Below are positions 17,383 through 23,856 of a DNA stretch of 28,773 nt, piece after piece (the stretch's first letter is position 1; each line of letters starts with the position of its first letter). The position numbers and the translations under genes were made by a program. The stretch comes from a virus. Under the pieces are notes generated by a model. The model saw only the letters and a list, made by a program, of their open reading frames with translations. It made no database searches and was not told the origin of the DNA. The DNA is taken from the IMG/VR virus record IMGVR_UViG_3300032134_000013, positions 1 through 28,773 of that record. One strand, written 5' to 3'.

Positions 17383-18614
17383 ATACTACTAACGACTTGA
17401 GGGAGGGTGGATTGCGGCTCATTCCAGCCCACAGCAAAGTACCTGAACGCATCAGCGCCGTGACTAGAGAAGTCGTGAACCGGGCGAGACTTGTAGACTT
17501 GGTTAATCTCGTCATACTCTTTGTGATAGGTCGATAAGCAATCCAATCCCAACTTACACTTCTGCTCATCGAACCAGCATCGGTTGAACAGTGAGCGAAC
17601 AGCCTGAACACCATCCATAATAGGAATATTCTTGACCACATTGAAATGAAGCCCCATATCCCCTGCTTGCTCTAATCGTGATCGGCCAGTGCCTAGTTCT
17701 CTGACCCGTATGTCATGTGGCCCCCAATGTTCGTCATAGATATACGGCTTCTCTCTCAGTAGCTTCACATAGAATGCCAAGCCCTCACCGGAATGTTCCT
17801 CGTAATCAATGACGCGAATCTCTTTGCCTACGGATTGGGTGAACCAGATTGAGGTGGAGTCAGCTACCCCTAAGTCCCACCATGTTTGTACAGGCACAGC
17901 TTGCTCCCACGGCACGTTTGTTATGCGACCCTCGGCCTTGGCCTGCCTCATCTGTTCGGCGTAGTAAGCGCCCTTATGTGCGGTCATACACTCCCCCTCC
18001 CAAACATGTTGATAAAGATCCGGGTCAGTGGCTTGAAGGTGTAGGCGCTCTTTGTCTAGCTCTTTGGGGAACCAAGGGTTTGAGTCCCAGTTGGCCTTAA
18101 CCACCACACTGTCTGGTGGCGGTGAGATCACGAAGCGTTGATAGGTGTCATCATGCTGCCTCATCGGGTTAAAACTAACCCAAATCTGACTACCCTCTTT
18201 GCGGATGGTGGGAATCAAGGTTTCCCAGCTAGACTTAGTGACCGCCTCCGCTTCTTCGACCCATACAATGTCAATGCCCTCCATCGACTTGATCTTATTG
18301 ACGTTGGAGCGCAAGCCCTCAAAGATAAAGCGTGAGCCATTCTTGCCGATGATTTGGGTCTTTTGAATCTCAAAGAATGAAGTCATGCCCAGCCGATCAA
18401 TGGTGTCGGATAGAAGTTGAAGCACCGAGTCTGCCACCGAGCGTTGAATCTCACGGGCGCAGAGTATGCGAGTCTCTTTGCTATAGGCGCTGATGATCAA
18501 TAACTGAGCAATCGCCCATGACTTGCCAGATCCACGACCACCGTGTGCGATACGATAGCGGTGCTTCTGTGTGGCAAATGGGTGAAAGATTGCGGGTAGC
18601 TCAGTCTCAATCAA
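17379..18614 (-). CDS. terL: Terminase large subunit
   Basis: This is an ATP-driven DNA packaging motor with a nuclease domain. With a TTG start at 18614 the protein has 411 residues; the frame is open up to an ATG at 18662, but that adds 16 residues lying entirely inside terS. Walker A is GGRGSGKS (25-32) and Walker B is IDIVWVEE (114-121). Nuclease acidic residues are likely D247 (WWDLGVADS), D301 (HDIRVRE) and D388 (HGADAFRYF). The layout fits the Terminase_3 (PBSX-like) family. AAGGA lies ~11 bases before the TTG, and TTG overlaps the terS stop by eight bases. It acts with TerS and the portal. Confidence 0.93.
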   Translation of the reverse strand: MIETELPAIFHPFATQKHRYRIAHGGRGSGKSWAIAQLLIISAYSKETRILCAREIQRSVADSVLQLLSDTIDRLGMTSFFEIQKTQIIGKNGSRFIFEGLRSNVNKIKSMEGIDIVWVEEAEAVTKSSWETLIPTIRKEGSQIWVSFNPMRQHDDTYQRFVISPPPDSVVVKANWDSNPWFPKELDKERLHLQATDPDLYQHVWEGECMTAHKGAYYAEQMRQAKAEGRITNVPWEQAVPVQTWWDLGVADSTSIWFTQSVGKEIRVIDYEEHSGEGLAFYVKLLREKPYIYDEHWGPHDIRVRELGTGRSRLEQAGDMGLHFNVVKNIPIMDGVQAVRSLFNRCWFDEQKCKLGLDCLSTYHKEYDEINQVYKSRPVHDFSSHGADAFRYFAVGWNEPQSTLPQVVSSI

Positions 18615-18897
18615 GGCTAGGTATATCCTTAAAGCTAACAAGAATATCCTGCACTGCGTCAATTTCTAACTCACCTGACACTTCAATCGACTTACGCTTA
18701 GGCGCGACATACTGGGCTAGATCCTTAAACGCCGCTAACGCCAAATGTAGATCACCCTCATCCATTGCTTTCTTGGCAATCTTAGCCATGCCCTTGATGG
18801 GATCACAGTTAAGCCCTACTAGTTGATCAATGATTGACTGAGTGCGTTTGTTAGGCACTCCCTTCTTGCGCCCACTATTGCCTTTAGTTCCTGCCAT
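18607..18897 (-). CDS. terS: Terminase small subunit-like protein
   Basis: This is a 96-residue protein starting MAGTKGNSGRKKGVPNKRTQ, the basic Gly/Lys/Arg-rich opening of DUF5681-type small phage proteins found directly before terL. A helical body follows (MAKIAKKAMDEGDLHLALAAFKDLAQYVAP), with an acidic tail. AGGGAAAAG precedes the ATG. The small subunit recognises phage DNA for packaging. The assignment rests on the N-terminus and the overlap with terL. Confidence 0.8.
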   Translation of the reverse strand: MAGTKGNSGRKKGVPNKRTQSIIDQLVGLNCDPIKGMAKIAKKAMDEGDLHLALAAFKDLAQYVAPKRKSIEVSGELEIDAVQDILVSFKDIPSLD

Positions 18898-18932
18898 TTT
18901 CTTTTCCCTACTTAAAATAAGACATCGCTAAA

Positions 18933-19247
18933 CTATGATTCGATAAACATTCCGTTAACAAGCGCTTCACTAGACTCCTTCATCGCTCTAATCTCGTTAA
19001 TAGATAGTGTTATCGGCCCATCCTTCATCTTCCCGCCAGAACGCTCATTGATGTGTATTAATGAGTATCCTCCCCCTCCTTTGTCATTCCTAATCAAAGT
19101 GACTACTACAGCGTCGTCGCCATTCTCGTTAAACCCCCCGCCTGTAGCTTTTGTAATTGCCACCTGAGTAACAAGGCTTCTCACCTTGGGCGCACCCACC
19201 TCAGCTTTAACGACTACTGCTTTTTGTTGAGCTTTAGTTTCTTTCAT
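18933..19247 (-). CDS. Conserved-looking phage protein of unknown function, end of early operon
   Basis: This is a 104-residue protein. The start at 19247 is chosen for AAGGAGT eight bases upstream; a GTG nine bases earlier is less likely. It has a charged N-terminus, a Gly/Asn-rich loop (GGGFNENGDDAVVV), beta-like strands (VVVTLIRNDKGGGGYSLIHI) and a C-terminal helix with SINEIRAMKESSEALVNGMF. The beta-plus-basic layout would allow nucleic-acid binding, but no family was recognised. It sits between the candidate late regulator and terS. It is preceded by a 41-base gap holding only its ribosome site. Confidence 0.5.
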   Translation of the reverse strand: MKETKAQQKAVVVKAEVGAPKVRSLVTQVAITKATGGGFNENGDDAVVVTLIRNDKGGGGYSLIHINERSGGKMKDGPITLSINEIRAMKESSEALVNGMFIES

Positions 19248-19288
19248 AAGATCCACTCCTTACTTTTCCTGCTTTTTTTTGCTTTAGA

Positions 19289-19471
19289 TTAGTGTTCGGT
19301 AATATCAGCAACCAACACAGCATCACTATGATCTTCTGCCCACTCCATTGCTGCCGCTATGATTAAATCGTCTTGCTCGTTCATAGGTCGATCAGTAATT
19401 TCAATCATCGTTGAAACTAACAATGAGATCAGTAATGCCCCTTCGTTGATAACGTCTTGATCGTATGTCAT
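19289..19471 (-). CDS. Small acidic phage protein, unknown function
   Basis: This is a 60-residue protein. The start MTYDQDV at 19471 overlaps the upstream stop as ATGA, which makes the longer open frame (to 19552) unlikely. The product is acidic, with a hydrophobic helix (NEGALLISLLVSTMIEI) and AAAMEWAEDHSDAVLVADI near the end. No family was recognised. Confidence 0.5.
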   Translation of the reverse strand: MTYDQDVINEGALLISLLVSTMIEITDRPMNEQDDLIIAAAMEWAEDHSDAVLVADITEH

Positions 19472-19935
19472 AACTTCCACGCCTTTCTTAACCATATTGA
19501 TGTAACGTCTGTACCTGTTGGCTTCCTGTCCGTCCCTTCTCTGTACGTCCAATTGCCTTGTCGTACTGGTATGGATACAGCTTGTTCTGCTGTCCAGCCA
19601 TAACGGAGGCGGTCTGACAGCGTTTGCCAGTTCATGTTGTGTTCGTCGGCTAGTTCTTTAATACCCATCTCCTTTCCTTGGTAGGTTACTGTGTGCTTTC
19701 TGTCGATAGCGCCACGCCCACTAGCAAAGTGAATCTCCAGCTCCCACGCCTGAGTTTTCAGGGTCGAGTACTTCACCCCCAATCGCTCAGCGGTTTCTCT
19801 TAGCGTAAAGCCACGTAATGCGAACAGGTTTAATATCTCTGCGGTTGGGCAGCAATACCGATCCTGTAAGTAGTTACGCGGCTGTCTTTTCGCCAGTTGA
19901 TCCAAAGCCGCCGATACCTCGATCTGTTTCTTCAA
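19468..19935 (-). CDS. Two-HTH DNA-binding protein, candidate late-gene regulator
   Basis: This is a 155-residue protein. The best start is a TTG at 19935 with GAGGTG eight bases upstream; this puts the first 20 codons inside dut in another frame. A TTG at 19905 is an alternative. Residues ~37-66 (LFALRGFTLRETAERLGVKYSTLK) form a sigma-factor-like helix-turn-helix; residues ~88-118 (GIKELADEHNMNWQTLSDRL then RYGWTAEQAV) form a second HTH seen in several phage DNA-binding proteins. It lies near the end of the early operon just before the terminase genes, where lambdoid phages carry the antiterminator Q or a late activator. The late-regulator role is inferred from position only. Confidence 0.6.
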   Translation of the reverse strand: MKKQIEVSAALDQLAKRQPRNYLQDRYCCPTAEILNLFALRGFTLRETAERLGVKYSTLKTQAWELEIHFASGRGAIDRKHTVTYQGKEMGIKELADEHNMNWQTLSDRLRYGWTAEQAVSIPVRQGNWTYREGTDRKPTGTDVTSIWLRKAWKL

Positions 19936-20344
19936 GCTCTTCCACCTCTACCCATTCAATGACTTCAACTTTCTCAAGCACAAGTTGAGCAATGCGCTCA
20001 CCCGGCTCAATGTATTGAGTCACCTGACTGTGGTTCATTAGCGAGACAAAGACTTGGCCTCTGTAGTCAGAATCGATGATCCCTACCGCGTTAGATGGGC
20101 ATAGACCCTTCTTGTCGGCTAGACCCGACCGAGCATAGATCTTGGCGCAGTAGCCCACTGGGATTTCAATGTAGATCCCTGTGGGAATTAGCTCATTCAT
20201 GCCCTGCACAATGTGAGTTGATCGGCCTACTTCGGCTACAAGATCCATCGCGGCTGAGCCTTTGGTGGCGTAACTGGGTAATGGGAACTTGCCAACGTGC
20301 CTTACCTTGATCTTCACCACGTTGTTTTTCTTTGCTGCTGCCAT
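19874..20344 (-). CDS. dut: dUTP diphosphatase (dUTPase)
   Basis: It hydrolyses dUTP to dUMP and pyrophosphate, keeping uracil out of DNA and feeding dTTP synthesis. This is a 156-residue trimeric-type enzyme with all five motifs: SAAMDL (motif 1, ~30-35), ARSGLADKKG (motif 2, 71-80), GIIDSDYRGQV (motif 3, 88-98, catalytic Asp D91), GERIAQLV (motif 4, 115-122) and RGIGGFGSTG (motif 5, 142-151). The ATG at 20344 follows GGAG by six bases. The length is normal and no key residue is missing. It sits between the NinG-like gene and the late-regulator candidate. Confidence 0.95.
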   Translation of the reverse strand: MAAAKKNNVVKIKVRHVGKFPLPSYATKGSAAMDLVAEVGRSTHIVQGMNELIPTGIYIEIPVGYCAKIYARSGLADKKGLCPSNAVGIIDSDYRGQVFVSLMNHSQVTQYIEPGERIAQLVLEKVEVIEWVEVEELEETDRGIGGFGSTGEKTAA

Positions 20345-20346
20345 CG

Positions 20347-20778
20347 TTAACTCCAACTTGTAATTGTTAATTTACCCACTGACCCATCCAACCGTAATTG
20401 ATGGATGCGTTTAAATTCTTCCCGGTAGTGCTTGGCAATGTCTTTAGCGTCGCGCCTTGCCGCTCGACCTAATGAGGTGTCGTTGGCTTTTTCTTGCAGA
20501 ATATCAATCGCACCCTGCCCAATAGATTCCAATTTGTGATCAGTATGAAGATTTGGATTTGCACCCAAGTATTGATGGCACCCATAACAAAGCGCCTCAG
20601 CGTTATTAACATTGAACCTCACTCCCCATTTCCCGCGACCATGATAGTGACTACAGTGCAGACCCATACGCCGACCTTCCGGGTAGTAGGTTTCACAGCG
20701 CTCACAAGTCCACTCTGCTGCTGATCTGATACAGTCACTAAACGCCTTGTCTGCGGGTGTTCTTTTTATCGCGCCCAT
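20347..20778 (-). CDS. NinG/HNH-like recombination endonuclease
   Basis: This is a 143-residue protein starting MGAIKRTPADKAF at 20778, where TAATG joins it to ninB; AGAGG precedes it. A zinc-binding HNH-like core is clear: CERC (about residues 25-28), GLHCSHYHGRGKWGVRF (His/Cys-rich centre) and ALCYGCHQYLG. The C-terminus is a Lys/Arg-rich helix. This pattern is typical of phage NinG (Rap)-like recombination nucleases next to ninB, which act on branched DNA. Whether it is a true NinG or a related HNH nuclease cannot be settled by eye. Confidence 0.75.
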   Translation of the reverse strand: MGAIKRTPADKAFSDCIRSAAEWTCERCETYYPEGRRMGLHCSHYHGRGKWGVRFNVNNAEALCYGCHQYLGANPNLHTDHKLESIGQGAIDILQEKANDTSLGRAARRDAKDIAKHYREEFKRIHQLRLDGSVGKLTITSWS

Positions 20779-21209
20779 TACGCTGCCTCTTTGTATTGTG
20801 AATAGGTTTGAAGTGCTGGTTCGCCCCACGCTACATTCTGCTCACTTCCAAAGGCGTAGATCACCTCGATTAATTGAGCAAAGCCTTCTTTGTCTAACTT
20901 GCTTGTTCTGCGATTAAGTCCAACAAAGCCGCCATCGATACCCGGCACTGATCGCTGCTTATTCAAGCTAGACATAAACATATCTTTCCAATCCTCGCTG
21001 TCTAGCTTCTCGCCGTACCAGTTCACTTGCTTTTGCACATCGCTCAACATAGGCCATAGTTTTTTGTTCTGGCTCATCGTGCGTACTGGGCGCTTTAAGA
21101 TCACTTCAACTGGCCCTTTGAATAGACCTTTGTTAATCATTGAAACGATCTGTTGAATCATGCCTGAGACATTTCCACTGTTGATCTGAAAAGCGACTTG
21201 ATCGCTCAT
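20778..21209 (-). CDS. ninB: NinB recombination protein
   Basis: This is a 143-residue protein. The start at 21209 is chosen because it overlaps the previous stop as ATGA. The segment RTMSQNKKLWPMLSDVQKQV followed by NWYGEKLDSEDWKDMF is the recognised NinB signature, and the length matches lambda NinB (146 residues). NinB (Orf) in lambda binds single-stranded DNA and SSB and helps phage recombination, replacing host RecFOR. It is encoded directly before the NinG-like nuclease, as in lambdoid nin regions. Confidence 0.88.
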   Translation of the reverse strand: MSDQVAFQINSGNVSGMIQQIVSMINKGLFKGPVEVILKRPVRTMSQNKKLWPMLSDVQKQVNWYGEKLDSEDWKDMFMSSLNKQRSVPGIDGGFVGLNRRTSKLDKEGFAQLIEVIYAFGSEQNVAWGEPALQTYSQYKEAA

Positions 21210-21484
21210 ACCGCAGCACCCCATTCACTCATAGGTAAACGCTGCAATCGCATAGATAGACGTATATCCCAAGCCTCAATCTTTTCGCCCAGCGGTTTGA
21301 AATGATAATCAGAGCGGTCGTAAATCATGTAATCTTCTAATGGGAAATGATGCCGCGAACACGCACCAATGCGCCTGATAGAATCTGCGGGAATGTTCAT
21401 GGCTGAGGCGATTGACCAATTTGGTTCGCCGTTGCGTCTGCGACTAAGAACTTCTGTGCATTCATTTTTATTCAAGACTCTCAT
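21206..21484 (-). CDS. Small phage protein of unknown function
   Basis: This is a 92-residue protein linked by ATGA overlaps to genes on both sides, which supports a real gene. MRVLNKNECTEVLSRRRNGE and SIASAMNIPADSIRRIG could form a weak HTH (about residues 10-42). The C-terminal half has an aromatic/charged stretch (EDYMIYDRSDYHFKPL). No family was recognised. Confidence 0.55.
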   Translation of the reverse strand: MRVLNKNECTEVLSRRRNGEPNWSIASAMNIPADSIRRIGACSRHHFPLEDYMIYDRSDYHFKPLGEKIEAWDIRLSMRLQRLPMSEWGAAV

Positions 21485-21732
21485 GCCATTACCCTTAGCA
21501 AGCTACGAGCAACAGAATGTGAGCGATCTTGACCATCTTCACAGATATTATTTTTATCGAGCAGTTCCCTCACTCGGCCAGTGATCCTGTTAATCTCCCA
21601 GCCTAATTCTTGAGCTATGTCTTGACGGGTGATCGGGCCTTTCTCGCGGATCACCTTCATCACCTCAATGCGGCACTCCCCCGTTATTGGCTCCATCGCT
21701 GCCATTCCTGCCATGCTGTTTGCGTGAATCAT
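21481..21732 (-). CDS. Winged-helix DNA-binding protein
   Basis: This is an 83-residue protein. Residues ~20-60 (RIEVMKVIREKGPITRQDIA and QELGWEINRITGRVRELLDK) form a clear winged helix-turn-helix of the MarR/ArsR-like type. The ATG overlaps the upstream small gene stop (ATGA) and it ends with an ATGA overlap to the next. GGAGAGGG about six bases upstream of the ATG is a good ribosome site. It probably regulates transcription within the phage cycle; the target is unknown. Confidence 0.65.
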   Translation of the reverse strand: MIHANSMAGMAAMEPITGECRIEVMKVIREKGPITRQDIAQELGWEINRITGRVRELLDKNNICEDGQDRSHSVARSLLRVMA

Positions 21733-21908
21733 GCTACCCTCTCCTTGTTATATTTTTTTCTGGCTGCTGGATTTAATTGGGATTTAACAATGTGTGTTAA
21801 GCCACCAGATTCACCCCACGCGGCTTTTGTAACCGGGCCTTTGTAATCAGGCAGTAACTCCTTGTACGGACTAACCGCTTTAGGCTTGGCCAAATAATCC
21901 TTGCTCAC
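21729..21908 (-). CDS. 59-residue phage protein with GTG start, unknown function
   Basis: A GTG at 21908 opens a 59-codon frame that exactly fills the space between two overlapping neighbours: GTGA with the upstream stop and ATGA with the downstream start. GGAG lies eight bases upstream. The product is basic (begins MSKDYLAKPKAVSPYKELLP when read with initiator Met, ends KKYNKERVA). No family was recognised. The overlaps and ribosome site are the main evidence. Confidence 0.55.
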   Translation of the reverse strand: MSKDYLAKPKAVSPYKELLPDYKGPVTKAAWGESGGLTHIVKSQLNPAARKKYNKERVA

Positions 21909-22174
21909 AAGTTCATCTCCGCGTGACTCACATAACCCCGTGTCACATTGAATCGGCGCTGTTCTTGCCTGATCGCTTGAATAGTTGCCTCTGAGCGTTC
22001 AGTTTCGCAAGGCGTCTGATGACCAGCCTTTTGGTGCCATTTGAGTAATTCAATCTCATTCTTAATCGCTCGCTTGCGATTCTCTTCACTGACCCGGTAG
22101 CTGGCAGCAGTGATAGCTGACGCTGTTGCTTTTTTTAATTCCGGTGTTAATTTACTGTCTGTTCCTGCGATCAT
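21905..22174 (-). CDS. Small charged phage protein, unknown function
   Basis: This is an 89-residue protein with its ATG overlapping the P-like stop (ATGA). The sequence is highly charged and helical (NRKRAIKNEIELLKWHQKAG, IQAIRQEQRRFN). The position directly after the P-like gene suggests a replication or nin-type accessory role, but nothing more can be supported. Confidence 0.5.
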   Translation of the reverse strand: MIAGTDSKLTPELKKATASAITAASYRVSEENRKRAIKNEIELLKWHQKAGHQTPCETERSEATIQAIRQEQRRFNVTRGYVSHAEMNL

Positions 22175-22650
22175 CCAAAAAGTCCTTTTAGTGCTGTTGA
22201 TTGTTCTAAGCCGAACTCGCGCTCAGCCTCAGTGGGTTGTCTTGTAATCATCAAAGGCCGTGTATCTGACTGCCTTGCCTGCTGTGCTGCAATTGCATCA
22301 TGGGCTTGCCCTTTGCTGTATCCGCGAAACTCTGCGTAGCTGGGTGGAAATAGCTTCACGCCCTTTTGAACTGATACCTCAATCGCCGCTTCCAGTGATA
22401 CAAACGCTTTACCGAAATCATCAAGCGATAAATCTTTCAGCTTGCGGCACCAAGTCTCAAACTTTCCGTTGGTCAGTTCAGGCATTCCATTACTGCTCAC
22501 CCATAGGTTTGGAAAAAGATCTTCCATGCGCACCCATAGCTCAGCCATGAGCCGAATGTGGCTGGCTGAGTGTGCTGACGAGTTGGTTTGCGGCTGCTCG
22601 CATTCTGTCTGAGCTTGTCTGGCGAGTTGGTTGACGTTGGCTAGTGCCAT
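22171..22650 (-). CDS. Replication protein P-like (candidate helicase loader)
   Basis: This is a 159-residue protein. The start at 22650 is chosen for AAGGGAG nine bases upstream; this overlaps the O-like gene by 110 bases. An ATG at 22548, next to the O stop, would start right at the conserved MAELWVRMEDLFPNLW block but lacks a ribosome site. The core has GKFETWCRKLKDLSLDDFGK and KLFPPSYAEFRGY, the layout of phage replication P proteins, which load the host DnaB helicase at the O-bound origin. The C-terminus is charged. The position directly after an O-like gene is the strongest support. Confidence 0.68.
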   Translation of the reverse strand: MALANVNQLARQAQTECEQPQTNSSAHSASHIRLMAELWVRMEDLFPNLWVSSNGMPELTNGKFETWCRKLKDLSLDDFGKAFVSLEAAIEVSVQKGVKLFPPSYAEFRGYSKGQAHDAIAAQQARQSDTRPLMITRQPTEAEREFGLEQSTALKGLFG

Positions 22651-23332
22651 GATTGAAATCTCCCTTGGGTGCAAATACCGACTTCCAGTTATTCAAGATC
22701 GCAGTCTCAAGTAGCTCATTCGGGTTGTGACCCGCAGCGGCTAACTCAGAGAGTTTGTTAATCAGGATGGAAGTGGCTCGGCTAGTCATTGGTGCCTTGA
22801 TCGACTTCCGCATGATTTGGTAATCATTAAAAAGATTGTGATCAAGCCATTCAGGTAATTCGATTGATTTAGTGATTACCTTTTTTTGCTTAGGTATTGG
22901 TTTGTTATATTGGTTTGTTACTTGGTTTGTTACTTGGTTTGTTACTTGTACTTGGTCTCTGGTGCCAACATCGTACTTGGTCTCTGAGTCCAAATTGGAG
23001 TTGGTATCTGCGTCCAACTTGGTCTCTGGTGCCAACTTGGTCTCTGAGTCCAAATTGGTAAAGCGTTCAGGCATACACATCGTGTATTGATTACACCCTG
23101 TAAAACCTTTCTTTTTCTTGGTTAACCAACCCTTTTTTGCAAGACTAGTTGTGATCTTAGATACGCGGGTTTTGTCGTTCATGTTAGATCGTTCAGCAAG
23201 CGCATCTAAGCTAGGAAATACTAACTCAGTCACTTTTCCACGGTAGCTAAACAAAGCCAGCAGAACGCGCCTCTCTGGATCAGACAGTAGCGAATCGGTT
23301 AACGCTTCAAGTGGTGCAATTAATAAACTCAT
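22541..23332 (-). CDS. Replication initiation protein, lambda O-like
   Basis: This is a 263-residue protein. Residues ~1-90 form a winged helix (SDPERRVLLALFSYRGKVTE, then SLDALAERSNMNDKTRVSKI) followed by a Lys-rich segment. Residues ~94-146 are a low-complexity linker rich in ETKLD and TNQV repeats, encoded by the iteron array. Residues ~155-225 (PEWLDHNLFNDYQIMRKSIK, then SILINKLSELAAAG) are a helical domain typical of phage O-like proteins that contact the helicase loader. The three-part layout with the origin inside the linker repeats that of lambda O. AGGTG precedes the ATG at 23332. It should bind the iterons and open the origin. Confidence 0.78.
   Translation of the reverse strand: MSLLIAPLEALTDSLLSDPERRVLLALFSYRGKVTELVFPSLDALAERSNMNDKTRVSKITTSLAKKGWLTKKKKGFTGCNQYTMCMPERFTNLDSETKLAPETKLDADTNSNLDSETKYDVGTRDQVQVTNQVTNQVTNQYNKPIPKQKKVITKSIELPEWLDHNLFNDYQIMRKSIKAPMTSRATSILINKLSELAAAGHNPNELLETAILNNWKSVFAPKGDFNHGTSQRQPTRQTSSDRMRAAANQLVSTLSQPHSAHG
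22897..22943. repeat. Four direct repeats TTGGTTTGTT next to the iterons
   Basis: Exact copies of TTGGTTTGTT start at 22897, 22910, 22922 and 22934, with 13-, 12- and 12-base spacing. They are AT-richer than the iterons and lie beside a T-rich stretch at 22880-22888, so this side is a candidate unwinding element of the origin. They also encode the TNQ repeats of the O-like linker, so protein-level repetition is a competing explanation. Confidence 0.7.
22952..23053. other. Candidate phage replication origin: five 17-bp palindromic iterons inside the O-like gene
   Basis: Five copies of a 17-base unit, TTGGTCTCTGGTGCCAA or close variants, start at 22952, 22977, 23001, 23019 and 23037. Each has TTGG and CCAA at its ends (dyad symmetry). 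The last three are 18 bases apart; the first two spacings are 25 and 24. The lambda origin likewise has dyad iterons inside gene O next to an AT-rich segment, here the repeats at 22897-22943. Confidence 0.7.
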
Positions 23333-23339
23333 ATATCAC

Positions 23340-23534
23340 CTATTTCAGACATATCTGGCTTTCAAACACCGAATGCATCATCTTGTACTTGTTTAATTCA
23401 CGATCTCGGAGAACAGATATGGCGGCTCTAATGTACCCAGACACATCAGTATCATCGTTTGCAGCAGCAGCCTTGACGAATGCGTACAGATCATCGTCAA
23501 AGGTTGAGCTAACAGGATTGGTAAGTTTATCCAT
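23340..23534 (-). CDS. Small RHH-like protein in the cII position
   Basis: This is a 64-residue protein whose ATG shares a base with the cro stop (TGATG). FDDDLYAFVKAAAANDDTDV followed by SGYIRAAISVLRDREL resembles a ribbon-helix-helix or similar small DNA-binding fold, with an N-terminal strand and two helices. It lies between cro and the O-like gene, where lambda has cII, so a regulatory role is plausible. There is no sequence similarity to CII by eye. Confidence 0.5.
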   Translation of the reverse strand: MDKLTNPVSSTFDDDLYAFVKAAAANDDTDVSGYIRAAISVLRDRELNKYKMMHSVFESQICLK

Positions 23535-23743
23535 CAGGAAGCCGCCTCTGACTGTTCAACTTGATTTGTTTCATAGAGAGTCGCGTCAAAGGCCAGTTCG
23601 CCGTGAGTCAATCGCTCAAGTCGGCCTGCCTGCTTTTCAGGGATGACTTCATCCCATGCAGAAACGGCTGGCGGCGATATGTTTAACTTGGTCGCTACTG
23701 CGGCCTGTGTGCCGAAATACGCTGTTACTGTTTCTTTTAACAT
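23534..23743 (-). CDS. cro: Cro-like repressor
   Basis: This is a 69-residue protein. The start at 23743 is chosen for AAGGA seven bases upstream; the open frame reaches 23797 but that would place the start on the promoter. MLKETVTAYFGTQAAVATKL then NISPPAVSAWDEVIPEKQAG is a Cro/YdaS-type helix-turn-helix (about residues 10-32), with the typical VIP-type turn. It is divergent from cI and first in the leftward early operon, with a clear promoter at 23769-23797. It should repress cI transcription and favour lytic growth. Confidence 0.85.
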   Translation of the reverse strand: MLKETVTAYFGTQAAVATKLNISPPAVSAWDEVIPEKQAGRLERLTHGELAFDATLYETNQVEQSEAAS

Positions 23744-23768
23744 TTTCATTTCCTTGTAAACTTTTCTT

Positions 23769-23797
23769 ATTTTATAACTGAATGCAAGTTTTGTCAA
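23769..23797 (-). promoter_or_regulatory. Early lytic promoter for cro (PR-like)
   Basis: On the minus strand TTGACA (23797-23792), a 17-base spacer and TAAAAT (23774-23769) make a near-consensus sigma70 promoter, about 25 bases before the cro start. It should drive the whole leftward early operon. Confidence 0.85.
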
Positions 23798-23835
23798 ACG
23801 TTGTTAAGCTGGGTTAAGTTGGAAGGCAAAGTTAA
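23786..23835. promoter_or_regulatory. CI/Cro operator region between cI and cro
   Basis: This region contains related half-site words: GTTAAG at 23803-23808 and again at 23813-23818, exactly ten bases apart, AAGTT at 23786-23790 and AAGTTAA at 23829-23835. The same TTAAGTT/AACTTAA words form an inverted repeat at the second promoter (24825-24851). Repressor binding is inferred. The cI promoter must also lie here, but no strong match was found, as is usual for a maintenance promoter. Confidence 0.5.
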
Positions 23836-23856
23836 ATACATAAAAGAGAGCAATTA

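Noticed and set aside
22897-23053. Spaced direct repeats that might be read as a CRISPR array.
   Set aside because: Units are only 10-17 bases, spacers are almost absent, and the region is in frame inside a replication gene. Iterons explain it better.
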